DNA of 8,379 bases from positions 1 to 8,379 of the forward strand of contig JAGNTT010000080.1 in assembly GCA_017987425.1 (NCBI GenBank), read 5' to 3'. The DNA comes from Candidatus Omnitrophota bacterium (lineage in GTDB: Bacteria; Omnitrophota; Gorgyraeia; Zapsychrales; Fredricksoniimonadaceae). The position numbers and the translations under genes are program-made. Shown in pieces: positions 1 to 6,149 of the stretch (position 1 is the stretch's first letter; every line of letters begins with the position of its first letter). The notes under the pieces were generated by a model. That model was given only the letters and a program-made list of their open reading frames with translations. It had not been told where the DNA came from and ran no database searches.

Positions 1-299
1 GCATCGGCACCTTGGCGATCCCGGGCCTTGGACCGTTCATCGCCGCAGGGCCGATCATGGCGACGTTAGCCGGCGCTGGTGCCGGCGGATTAGTCGGCGG
101 CTTGGCCGGTGCAATGATCGGAATGGGTATTCCCGAATACGAAGCCAATCTTTATGAAGGCCGTATTAAAAAAGGCGGGATCCTGCTGTCCGTTCATGCC
201 GATGATAATGAATGGAAAAAGAAGGGTAAGGAAATCCTCGAAAATTCCGGCGCCGAAGACATCGGGGCTAAAGACGAGATCCATGCCGCGCATAAATAG
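1..299 (+). CDS. Glycine-zipper general stress protein (GSP17M/YflT-like), C-terminal part
   Basis: The reading frame is already open at base 3 and ends at TAG 297-299, so the gene starts outside the window and about 98 C-terminal residues are visible. A hydrophobic stretch 'AIPGLGPFIAAGPI' is followed by a Gly/Ala-rich glycine-zipper segment (GAGAGGLVGGLAGAMIGMG), then 'IPEYEA' and a soluble tail with 'GGILLSVHADD' and 'SGAEDI'. This order is typical of small bacterial proteins annotated as general stress protein 17M or YflT-like, in which a membrane-inserting glycine zipper sits between two alpha/beta halves. The biochemical function of that family is not established; association with the membrane and with stress is an inference from relatives. 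A TTG at base 12 could be read as a start but has no ribosome binding site visible and would remove the usual N-terminal half. A strong terminator follows 65 bases after the stop, so this is the last gene of its transcript. Confidence 0.72.
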   Translation, partial: IGTLAIPGLGPFIAAGPIMATLAGAGAGGLVGGLAGAMIGMGIPEYEANLYEGRIKKGGILLSVHADDNEWKKKGKEILENSGAEDIGAKDEIHAAHK

Positions 300-363
300 T
301 TGAGTTTTGCAGAACGAGCCGGAGTGCGCGTCTTGAGATCTCTTAAGGCCGCATTCCAAATAT

Positions 364-406
364 AAGCAATCCCTGCCGTATTCACTTACGGCAGGGATTT
401 GCTTTT
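364..406 (+). terminator. Rho-independent terminator after the stress protein gene
   Basis: A perfect 12-bp inverted repeat pairs ATCCCTGCCGTA (369-380) with TACGGCAGGGAT (387-398) around a 6-base loop. The stem extends by five more pairs (364-368 with 400-404) past a single bulged T at 399. The 3' arm runs into TTTT at 403-406 and then AT-rich sequence. It lies between the stress protein stop and the predicted prfC promoter, separating the two units. Because the stem is long and almost symmetric it may also work weakly in the opposite direction. Confidence 0.85.
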
Positions 407-426
407 ATAGGATCTGAACTTTTATC

Positions 427-453
427 TTGGATTCCGGTTTCATGTGATATAGT
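427..453 (+). promoter_or_regulatory. Predicted sigma-70-type promoter for prfC (extended -10)
   Basis: TATAGT at 448-453 matches the -10 consensus at five of six positions and is preceded by TGA (445-447), an extended -10 arrangement. TTGGAT at 427-432 is a plausible -35 with a 15-base spacer; reading TAGTAT (450-455) as the -10 instead gives 17 bases. It lies just after the terminator and about 45 bases before the prfC ATG, where a promoter is expected. This is prediction by eye only, and the organism's consensus is unknown. Confidence 0.45.
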
Positions 454-498
454 ATCAGCGAATTTTTTGAATTTTGAGAAGGTTTGACGTTTAATTTT

Positions 499-2121
499 AT
501 GATTGATCCCGCAATTGCTTCAGAAACAGCCCGCCGCCGCACGTTCGCGATCATCTCGCATCCGGACGCGGGCAAGACCACGCTCACCGAAAAGCTTCTG
601 CTTTACGGAGGGGCCATCGGCCTCGCCGGTTCGGTCACGGCCAACAAGCGCCAGAGAGACACGTCATCGGATTGGATGGAGCTTGAAAAGAAGCGCGGCA
701 TTTCCATTTCCTCGACAGTCCTGCAGTTCGATTATAACGACTTTCGTCTCAATCTTCTCGATACGCCCGGTCACAAAGATTTTTCCGAAGACACCTACCG
801 CGTGCTCATGGCGGTGGACGCCGTCGTGATGGTGATCGATGCCGGTAAAGGCATCGAGACCCAGACCCGCAAACTTTTCGAGATCTGCCGTAAACGCGGC
901 ATTCCCATCTTTACGTTCATGAACAAACTCGACCGCCCGGCGCGTCCGCTGTTGGAATTGATGGATGAGCTGGAGAAAGTCTTGAGCCTCAAGGCCTATC
1001 CCATCAACTGGCCTCTGGGCAACGGGCCGGATTTTAAAGGTGTTTATGACCGGACGACCAAGGAAGTCCACATGTTCGAGCGCGTGGCCCGCGGTTCGTA
1101 CCGCGCTCCGGTGTCCGTGCATGGTTTGAACGATGCCTTTGTTAAAGAAAATTTGATTGAAAGTGTCTATAAAGAAGTGGTCGAAGAGATCGAGATCCTG
1201 GATGCCACGCAGGGGGATTTCGATTTAAAGCAGGTCCTCTCGGGCAAACAAACGCCGGTCTTTTTCGGCAGTGCCGCCAACAATTTCGGCGTCGAGCTTT
1301 TGCTCAAAGGATTTTTGGAATTCTCGACCGGTCCGGCGCCGAGGCATTCGGTGAGCGGTCTCGTCCCGGTCTCCGATCCCAAATTCTCCGCGTTTATTTT
1401 TAAAGTCCAGACCAACATGAACCCCATGCACCGCGACAAGGTTGTGTTCGCGCGCATCTGCTCGGGGAAATTCACCCGCAACATGGTGGTCCGGCACTCG
1501 CGCACGGGAGAGGACATCAAACTTTCCGACTCCCAGAATATTTTCGGGCGCGACCGTGAGATCGTCAACGAAGCCTACCCCGGCGACATTGTCGGGTTCA
1601 TCACCAAGAACGACCTGCGCATCGGCGACACGATCACCGAAGATTCCAAAATTGTTTACGCGGAAATCCCGACCTTCGCGCCGGAGGCGTTCGCCTTTCT
1701 CGAGAACCCGGTCGTGTCCGGCTACAAGGCTTTTCGAAAGGGTATGGACCATCTGCTGGCGGAGAATATCGTCCAGTCGTTCCAGTTAAGAACGCCCAAA
1801 AACAGCATGCCGCTGCTTGGAGCTGTCGGGCCGCTGCAGTATGAAGTTTTGCAATATCGTCTGAAAGAAGAATACGGTGCTGAATCTTTTTTGAGTACCC
1901 AGCCCTGGAAAATTTTGCGATGGGTGGAGAGCCATTCCGAGGCCGAGCTCCTGGCTATTCTGCCGCAGGGCGGAGGGCTTGGATACGATGACCGCGGCCG
2001 CATGGTGTTGCTCTTTCCGTCCGACTGGTCGTTTAAATATTTTAAAGAGATCAACCCGAAAGTTGTCCTCGTTGATTCACCAACCGTCAAAACCTTCGAT
2101 GATGTTCCGCCTTCCGTCTAA
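499..2121 (+). CDS. prfC: Peptide chain release factor 3 (RF3), translational GTPase
   Basis: RF3 is a cytoplasmic GTPase that removes RF1 and RF2 from the ribosome after peptide release and can contribute to quality control after miscoding. The 540-residue product is close to the usual length of about 530. The G domain is complete: P-loop SHPDAGKTT (20-28), switch I RGISI (66-70), DTPGH (88-92), NKLD (142-145) and G5-like GSA (257-259). 'HPDAGKTT' followed by 'SDWMELEKKRGISI' is characteristic of RF3 rather than EF-G or TypA. The rest matches RF3 domains II and III, including 'MNPMHRDKV', 'EAYPGDIVGF' and 'VGPLQYEVLQYRL'. I chose ATG 499 because its product starts like other RF3 proteins. 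An in-frame TTG at 484 would add five residues, but the nearest purine-rich site (AGAAGG, 477-482) is only one base from it and somewhat far (16 bases) from the ATG, so the start is slightly uncertain. The gene appears to be transcribed alone; no clear terminator follows it. Confidence 0.96.
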   Translation: MIDPAIASETARRRTFAIISHPDAGKTTLTEKLLLYGGAIGLAGSVTANKRQRDTSSDWMELEKKRGISISSTVLQFDYNDFRLNLLDTPGHKDFSEDTYRVLMAVDAVVMVIDAGKGIETQTRKLFEICRKRGIPIFTFMNKLDRPARPLLELMDELEKVLSLKAYPINWPLGNGPDFKGVYDRTTKEVHMFERVARGSYRAPVSVHGLNDAFVKENLIESVYKEVVEEIEILDATQGDFDLKQVLSGKQTPVFFGSAANNFGVELLLKGFLEFSTGPAPRHSVSGLVPVSDPKFSAFIFKVQTNMNPMHRDKVVFARICSGKFTRNMVVRHSRTGEDIKLSDSQNIFGRDREIVNEAYPGDIVGFITKNDLRIGDTITEDSKIVYAEIPTFAPEAFAFLENPVVSGYKAFRKGMDHLLAENIVQSFQLRTPKNSMPLLGAVGPLQYEVLQYRLKEEYGAESFLSTQPWKILRWVESHSEAELLAILPQGGGLGYDDRGRMVLLFPSDWSFKYFKEINPKVVLVDSPTVKTFDDVPPSV

Positions 2122-2161
2122 AGCCCTCCTTTATATTATTTCTTCGAATATCAAGTATTGA

Positions 2162-2189
2162 TTGTAATTTCATTCCTACAGGTTAGAAT
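2162..2189 (+). promoter_or_regulatory. Predicted promoter for the GT39-GT2 gene pair
   Basis: TTGTAA (2162-2167) and TAGAAT (2184-2189) are separated by 16 bases; they match the -35 and -10 consensus at four and five of six positions. They lie in the 120-base AT-rich gap between prfC and the membrane glycosyltransferase, about 50 bases before its start codon. No hairpin terminator for prfC is apparent in the gap, so read-through from prfC is also possible. Confidence 0.4.
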
Positions 2190-2241
2190 TTTTTGTGGAT
2201 GTCCGCCTTCTTTAATGTCTTCGTCCGCGAAAGAGGAATAA

Positions 2242-3819
2242 TTGCGCAAAAGTTTAGAGAACAGCAGGATGTTTCCGGTCTTGGGACTGTGTCTTCTGGC
2301 CTTTCTCATTAAACTTCATTTCCTCTGGTTCGTTCACAAAGACCCCGTGTTTGCCATGCCCGTCGTGGATTCTCTGGAATTCGATCTCTGGGGATACCAG
2401 ATCGCCCAGGGAAAACTGCTGTGGGACCACATCACCAATCATCCGCCTCTGTATGCTTACTTTTTAGGCTTCATATACGAACTCTTCGGATATTCTCCGT
2501 TTAAGGCGGCCGTCATTCAGAATGTGATGGCGTCGGCCGGTTTGTTTCTGCTGTTTCGCATTGCTCAGCGTTATTTCAATACACTCACCGCGTATCTCAG
2601 TGTCATTCTGGCCGGTACGTACTGGTTTTTCATTTATGTGAGCACTTTTTTATTCAGCGAAAACCTGTCCATATTTCTGAATATCGTGCTGGTTTATATT
2701 TTGACCTTCCGCAAAGACCGCCCGGTGAAATATCTCAGCGCCGGATGTGTTCTCGCTTTGACGGAAATATGCCGCCCGCAGATGATGCCGTTCGGGATCG
2801 CGTTTCTGTTTCTTCTGTGGACCAAAGATATTCCCCGCCCGGAAAAGTTCAAGTTCAGCGCGCTGTTTCTCATTCCCGTTCTAGTGTTGAGTTTCTTTGT
2901 GATGGCGCAAAATCACCGCGTGTCCGGGCAATGGGTGCTCCGTACACAGATCGGCGCCAATGTTTACATGGGCAATGATCCGGCATTCCATGGAACAAAC
3001 CTGCATGTCAAAATCGGGCGGGAGTGGGACAAGTTCATTTCGGCACCGCATCAGCATTATCAAAGAGATGTGACGGAGGCGGAATCGAATCAATATTTCA
3101 TGGATAAAACCTGGAGCGTTATCCGTGAACGGCCCGTTGAATGGGCGGGGCTCATTGGTTCAAAGATATTCGCGGTCCTCACCGGTCTGGATTTCTTAAG
3201 GACCGAAGACGTGTATGTCTATGATCTGTATTTTACGGACACGCCGTATTTTCTTGTTTCGACCAAACTGATCTTTATTCTGGCGCTGATGGGATTGTTC
3301 TTTTCTCTTCAATCCCGCCGGAACGCCGGACTTCTTTATCTGGCGCTGATCGGATTTGTTCCGATGTTTTTCTTTCCCATCAAGACGCGTTACTTGATGG
3401 GCTTTGTGCCTTTTGTGATTGTTTTTGCCGGATACGCGCTCGCGCATTTGTACGAGCTCTTCCAATCGAAACAGTATCCGCAATTATGGAAATGCCTCGT
3501 CGCAGCCGGTGGGCTGGCGGCCGTTTCGCTATGGAACCCGCTTGGGTTTATCCGTCCGGATGTGGCGGAAACAGTTTACGCGATCGCCAAGAACTATGAC
3601 GGACGTAAAAACGAAGTGATGGCCGAGAAGTATTATTTAGCCGCCATACAGGTTGATCCCGCGCACATCTCCGCTTACAATGACTTGGGTGTGCTTTACA
3701 TGAATCAGAATAAATGCGGCCGGGCAGTTCCTTATTTTGAGTCGGCGGTCCGTTTGGATCCCGAGGCGGTCTATCCCAAAAAGAATCTGGATCTCTGCCG
3801 GAAAACAGCAGGACAATAA
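2242..3819 (+). CDS. Polytopic membrane glycosyltransferase, GT39/PMT_2-like (GT-C fold), with C-terminal TPR tail
   Basis: Enzymes of this class transfer a sugar from a polyprenyl-phosphate carrier to a lipid, protein or glycan on the outer face of the cytoplasmic membrane. The 525-residue product has a first membrane helix near residues 12-31, then an extracytoplasmic loop with acidic residues D43 and E46. 'HPPLYAYFLGFIYELFG' (67-83) matches the conserved first-loop region of PMT_2/ArnT-like enzymes. About ten further hydrophobic helices follow to near residue 430, including a 'KTRYLMGFVPF' segment like those near the end of the GT-C membrane core. From about residue 459 to the end there are one and a half to two TPR units ('AEKYYLAAIQVDP', 'AYNDLGVLYMNQ', 'AVPYFESAVRLDPEA'). 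The TTG start at 2242 is favoured because GAGG (2233-2236) sits five bases upstream and it supplies a basic N-terminus; ATG 2269 is the alternative. The stop is one base from the downstream GT2 gene, implying coupling. Donor sugar and acceptor cannot be told from the sequence. Confidence 0.82.
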   Translation: MRKSLENSRMFPVLGLCLLAFLIKLHFLWFVHKDPVFAMPVVDSLEFDLWGYQIAQGKLLWDHITNHPPLYAYFLGFIYELFGYSPFKAAVIQNVMASAGLFLLFRIAQRYFNTLTAYLSVILAGTYWFFIYVSTFLFSENLSIFLNIVLVYILTFRKDRPVKYLSAGCVLALTEICRPQMMPFGIAFLFLLWTKDIPRPEKFKFSALFLIPVLVLSFFVMAQNHRVSGQWVLRTQIGANVYMGNDPAFHGTNLHVKIGREWDKFISAPHQHYQRDVTEAESNQYFMDKTWSVIRERPVEWAGLIGSKIFAVLTGLDFLRTEDVYVYDLYFTDTPYFLVSTKLIFILALMGLFFSLQSRRNAGLLYLALIGFVPMFFFPIKTRYLMGFVPFVIVFAGYALAHLYELFQSKQYPQLWKCLVAAGGLAAVSLWNPLGFIRPDVAETVYAIAKNYDGRKNEVMAEKYYLAAIQVDPAHISAYNDLGVLYMNQNKCGRAVPYFESAVRLDPEAVYPKKNLDLCRKTAGQ

Positions 3820-3820
3820 T

Positions 3821-4513
3821 ATGAAACTTTCCATCATCATCCCCGTGTACAACGAAGAAGGGACCGTCGGGCAGATTCTGGACGGGGTCCTGGCTGTTGT
3901 TTTGCCCCCGTCGGTGGAAAAAGAAATCATCGCGGTCAACGACGGATCGACCGACCGCACCTCCGCGATCCTGAAAGCGTACGCGAATCAGTCCTGCATC
4001 CGTGTGATTACCTTAGAACAGAACCGCGGCAAAAGCGGCGCCATCCTCGAAGGTCTAAAACTTGCCACGGGGGATGTGGTGCTCATTCAGGATGCCGACC
4101 TCGAATACACGCCTGACCAGTATCCCATTTTGCTCGAACCAATTCTGAATAAAAAAGCGGACGTGGTTTACGGTTCTCGCTTTCTGGGAACGATCAAGAA
4201 TATGACGTTCGTCAACCGCTGGGCCAACGGAGTGTCGACCAGTACCGTCAACTGTCTGTACAAAAGCGCGATCACGGATCTGCATACCGGTTTCAAGGTC
4301 TTCAAAAGAGAGATCCTTAAAAAATTTGAACTTACGTCCTCAGGTTTTTCCCTCGACACCGAGCTGACGTGTAAAATCCTCAAGGCCGGTTACACGATTG
4401 TGGAAGTTCCGATTCCCTACAAGGCGCGCAGCAGGGAAGAAGGAAAAAAAATCACCTGGGCCAGCGCGTTAAAAACATATGTGACACTGTTCCAATGCCG
4501 GTTTTGTAAATAG
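3821..4513 (+). CDS. GT2 family glycosyltransferase, dolichyl/polyprenyl-phosphate sugar synthase-like
   Basis: The 230-residue product has a full GT-A family 2 domain: IPVYNE (7-12), NDGSTD (40-45), the metal-binding DAD of 'IQDADLEY' (D91, D93), GSRF (118-121), 'HTGFKVF' (155-161) and 'FSLDTEL' (176-182). This pattern is that of DPM1-like enzymes, which load a sugar from a nucleotide donor onto a polyprenyl phosphate at the cytoplasmic face of the membrane. There is no C-terminal membrane anchor, so it resembles the short soluble type. ATG 3821 is chosen because it gives the standard N-terminus 'MKLSIIIPVYNE' and follows AGCAGGA at a good distance; the frame is open upstream but overlaps the previous gene. 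It starts one base after the GT39 stop, so the pair is very likely co-translated, and the natural reading is that this enzyme makes the lipid-linked donor used by the GT39 protein. Mannose versus glucose or another sugar cannot be decided. Confidence 0.88.
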   Translation: MKLSIIIPVYNEEGTVGQILDGVLAVVLPPSVEKEIIAVNDGSTDRTSAILKAYANQSCIRVITLEQNRGKSGAILEGLKLATGDVVLIQDADLEYTPDQYPILLEPILNKKADVVYGSRFLGTIKNMTFVNRWANGVSTSTVNCLYKSAITDLHTGFKVFKREILKKFELTSSGFSLDTELTCKILKAGYTIVEVPIPYKARSREEGKKITWASALKTYVTLFQCRFCK

Positions 4514-4687
4514 CAGTGAATCATCTCGCCTGAATTTCTTTCATGAGACAGCAATCGTACCTCGTTATCTTCCGATGATATTACTGCTCAAGTATTTTCT
4601 CCCGACATATTCTTAACAATATTTAATTTTCTTTTCATCCATTCCTCATCGGCGATTCTTTAAGCTAGAGATGCTTGGAGAGCGCTT

Positions 4688-4891
4688 ATGAACTACACCA
4701 TTTTCAATATCGTTTTTCTGTGTTGTCTTTCTTTGGCAGTGATCAATCCCGATCACGTCACAGCCTCGATGCAATATGTTGAGAGGAATTGGGAAGGTAT
4801 TACTCAAACCGGCTATAAGAAGATATTCGGAGCTCGAACGGGTCCGCTCGAGAGAATCAATGCATTATCCAACGCGCTGAATAACTTTTAA
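4688..4891 (+). CDS. Small exported peptide of unknown function
   Basis: The 67-residue product is not a family I recognise. It has a good ribosome binding site (GGAGAG, 4677-4682, five bases from ATG), which supports it as a real gene. Residues 4-19 form a hydrophobic segment consistent with a signal peptide or membrane anchor, with possible cleavage after 'VTA' (24-26). The N-terminus lacks the usual Lys/Arg, which is atypical. There are two adjacent cysteines at 12-13, but no proper lipobox. The mature part would be about 41 residues, of mixed charge, ending in 'RINALSNALNNF'. It is preceded by a 174-base gap in which I find no convincing promoter or terminator, and followed after 18 bases by the SRPBCC gene, so the two probably share a transcript. 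Function is unknown. Confidence 0.62.
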   Translation: MNYTIFNIVFLCCLSLAVINPDHVTASMQYVERNWEGITQTGYKKIFGARTGPLERINALSNALNNF

Positions 4892-4909
4892 TTTAACGAG
4901 GGGATTGCC

Positions 4910-5356
4910 ATGACGGAACACATCGTAAAAAACATCATCATCAAAGGTTCTCCCGATGAGATTTATTCTTTGTGGGAGGATTTTGAGAGTTTTCCGAAGT
5001 TTATGAGATATATCCGGTCTGTCCGGAAGATCGATGAGAAAAGAAGTCTCTGGAGCATGCGATTTTGTCTTGCCCTCCGTCTTAAATGGGAGGCCCGTCT
5101 GACGGACCTGCAGAAAGACAGGCGGATAGCCTGGAACAGCGTTTCCGGCGACATCAAAACGAGCGGCCAGGTGACATTTCTCGGGCTCGACCATAACGAA
5201 ACAGATGTCACGGTGCATATGCAGTATGTTCCGCCTTTGGGTTATTTGGGCGCGGTGCTCGTCCGTTGGATCAGTAATCCCGATGGGAAGGTGATGGAAG
5301 ATTTAAAGCGTTTTAAAAAACATGCCGAACAAGGCCATGCCATGGCCAAGTTGTAA
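4910..5356 (+). CDS. SRPBCC (START-like) superfamily protein, polyketide cyclase/dehydrase type
   Basis: The 148-residue product has the length and layout of a single SRPBCC fold, a helix-grip domain with a large hydrophobic ligand pocket. Recognisable parts are the first strand 'IVKNIIIKGSPDEIYSLWEDF' split across residues 5-25, 'FPKFMRYIRSVRKID' (28-42), 'WEARLTDLQKDRRIAWNS' (60-77), a 'GQVTFLGL' strand (86-93), 'TDVTVHMQYVPP' (98-109), and the long C-terminal helix 'VMEDLKRFKKHAEQG' (128-142). This pattern matches the COG5637-like cyclase/dehydrase group, many of whose members lie near stress-response genes; no ligand or reaction is established for most. No signal peptide or membrane segment is seen, so it is probably cytoplasmic. 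GAGGGG (4898-4903) is six bases before ATG 4910. It is the second gene after the small exported peptide, and a short hairpin follows downstream. Confidence 0.85.
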   Translation: MTEHIVKNIIIKGSPDEIYSLWEDFESFPKFMRYIRSVRKIDEKRSLWSMRFCLALRLKWEARLTDLQKDRRIAWNSVSGDIKTSGQVTFLGLDHNETDVTVHMQYVPPLGYLGAVLVRWISNPDGKVMEDLKRFKKHAEQGHAMAKL

Positions 5357-5421
5357 TGGCGAGAAAGAGCGCGGGAATATCATCAAGAGATAAAGTCCGC
5401 CAGCTATTTATAAAACAAGAG

Positions 5422-5440
5422 CGGCTGATGCAGCCGTTTA
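5422..5440 (+). terminator. Short hairpin, weak terminator or 5'-leader stem-loop
   Basis: CGGCTG (5422-5427) pairs with CAGCCG (5431-5436) around the loop ATG, followed by TTTATTT. The stem is short and the T tract interrupted, so termination of the SRPBCC transcript would be inefficient. It ends only 17 bases before the strong ribosome binding site of the next gene. A TATAAA at 5409-5414 without a good -35 could place a transcript start near 5421, in which case the hairpin would be the 5' end of the next mRNA. I cannot decide between the two. Confidence 0.42.
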
Positions 5441-5463
5441 TTTAGTGCCCGTAAGGAGGGAAC

Positions 5464-5982
5464 ATGAATAAAACAACCGTATTTTTAGTCATAGGAGTTT
5501 TGTTGACCGTCTTTTCGATTTCAATTGCGCAACGCAACACCGAGGCCGATACGATGTCGAATACCTCGCTCGACAATCCTAACGCTGTCATCGATTTCTC
5601 GGATCAAACAAACGGAACCAGTGATGACGATGATAACGATGACGACGATGGTTTTGGGGGCAGCTCGATCAACTCTTTGAATTCCCTGAATTCGGTCGGC
5701 GTAAACTCCGGTCTTCCCAATACGGGACGGTTTACAACCGGCAATAGTCCGAGTACAGGGACGGGTGCATTGAATAATTCATCGGGAACGCAGACGTTCA
5801 ATGCAATATCGAACACGAATTCCACGAGTGATACGACAGGGCCAACCACTCCGAGCCCAAGTGGTAATGACAACAATGCAACTCCCCCCGCGCCGAAGCC
5901 CGGTGGCCCTGCGGCCGGCGGCGGGAATTCCAATGTCGAAAGTCCGACCGGAAGTACCAGCGGTTCCCCGGTTGTGAAATAA
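5464..5982 (+). CDS. Secreted low-complexity Asn/Ser/Thr/Gly/Pro-rich protein with Asp run, unknown function
   Basis: The 172-residue product begins with a clear Sec-type signal peptide: a Lys at residue 3, hydrophobic core 6-21, and probable cleavage after A22. The mature part is mostly low complexity. Residues 54-62 read DDDDNDDDD, then 'GFGG', an 'INSLNSLNSVGVNS' segment (69-82), Ser/Thr/Asn/Gly-rich sequence to about 140, and a Pro/Gly-rich tail ending in 'SPVVK'. There is no Cys, Trp, Tyr or His. A near-consensus ribosome binding site (AAGGAGG, 5453-5459) lies just before ATG 5464, and a strong terminator follows the stop, so it may be a single-gene unit with high translation. Such composition is usually disordered and suits an extracellular linker, surface coat or matrix component; the Asp run could bind calcium, but this is inference. 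I recognise no domain, lipobox, LPXTG or sorting tail. Translation of the opposite strand gives a hydrophobic shadow frame that is not credible. Confidence 0.78.
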   Translation: MNKTTVFLVIGVLLTVFSISIAQRNTEADTMSNTSLDNPNAVIDFSDQTNGTSDDDDNDDDDGFGGSSINSLNSLNSVGVNSGLPNTGRFTTGNSPSTGTGALNNSSGTQTFNAISNTNSTSDTTGPTTPSPSGNDNNATPPAPKPGGPAAGGGNSNVESPTGSTSGSPVVK

Positions 5983-6009
5983 CAGACAGGAAATAATTAT
6001 TCGTGAAGC

Positions 6010-6045
6010 CGCCGGTTTCTTAAATTGAAACCGGCGTTTTTCTTT
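6010..6045 (+). terminator. Rho-independent terminator after the low-complexity secreted protein
   Basis: A perfect 10-bp stem pairs CGCCGGTTTC (6010-6019) with GAAACCGGCG (6027-6036) around the loop TTAAATT, immediately followed by TTTTTCTTT (6037-6045). It lies 28 bases after the stop codon of the secreted protein gene and closes that unit. Confidence 0.93.
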
Positions 6046-6109
6046 ATAATTTATCGAAATGCTTAATTTCTTTTAATTTGCGATTCATGTTCTCTTAATA
6101 CGATTTAAA

Positions 6110-6115
6110 TATAAT
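6110..6115 (+). promoter_or_regulatory. Predicted -10 element for the glycosyltransferase operon
   Basis: A perfect TATAAT lies in very AT-rich sequence 35 bases before the GT9 start codon, which would give a leader of about 28 bases. At 16-18 bases upstream (about 6086-6093) only weak -35 candidates such as TGTTCT are found, so recognition may depend on the AT-rich context or an activator. A second TATAAT at 6045-6050 overlaps the end of the terminator T tract and is less likely. Confidence 0.45.
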
Positions 6116-6149
6116 AAATATTATTTAATCAAGAGACGAAGGGAAAGCG

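Noticed and set aside
332..347. Imperfect palindrome CTTGAGATCTCTTAAG after the stress protein gene
   Set aside because: Only the central eight bases (GAGATCTC) are perfectly symmetric, and it lies upstream of a terminator rather than at a promoter, so an operator is not supported.
484..498. TTG at 484 as the prfC start
   Set aside because: The purine-rich site ends one base before it, too close to serve as its ribosome binding site, while ATG 499 gives a normal RF3 N-terminus.
664..1122. Long open frame on the opposite strand inside prfC (about 152 codons)
   Set aside because: It lies wholly inside a clearly conserved RF3 coding region; its predicted peptide shows no recognisable domain. 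Antisense frames of this length are expected opposite a GC-leaning gene.
1225..1752. Second long antisense frame inside prfC (about 175 codons)
   Set aside because: It has the same character as the other antisense frame: a shadow of biased codon use in prfC, with no protein family recognised.
4514..4687. Search for a promoter, terminator or small RNA in the gap after the GT2 gene
   Set aside because: The gap is AT-rich with scattered -10-like words such as TATTCT (4608-4613), but none has a matching -35, and no hairpin with a T tract is visible, so no element is called.
5678..5693. Two copies of TGAATTC nine bases apart
   Set aside because: They encode the repeated Leu-Asn-Ser units of the low-complexity protein; two copies are too few to call a DNA repeat array.
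5604..5933. Hydrophobic antisense frame opposite the low-complexity secreted protein gene
   Set aside because: The Pro/Gly/Leu/Val-rich peptide is what the reverse complement of Asn/Ser/Gly/Pro codons produces. The + strand frame has the signal peptide, the ribosome binding site and the terminator.
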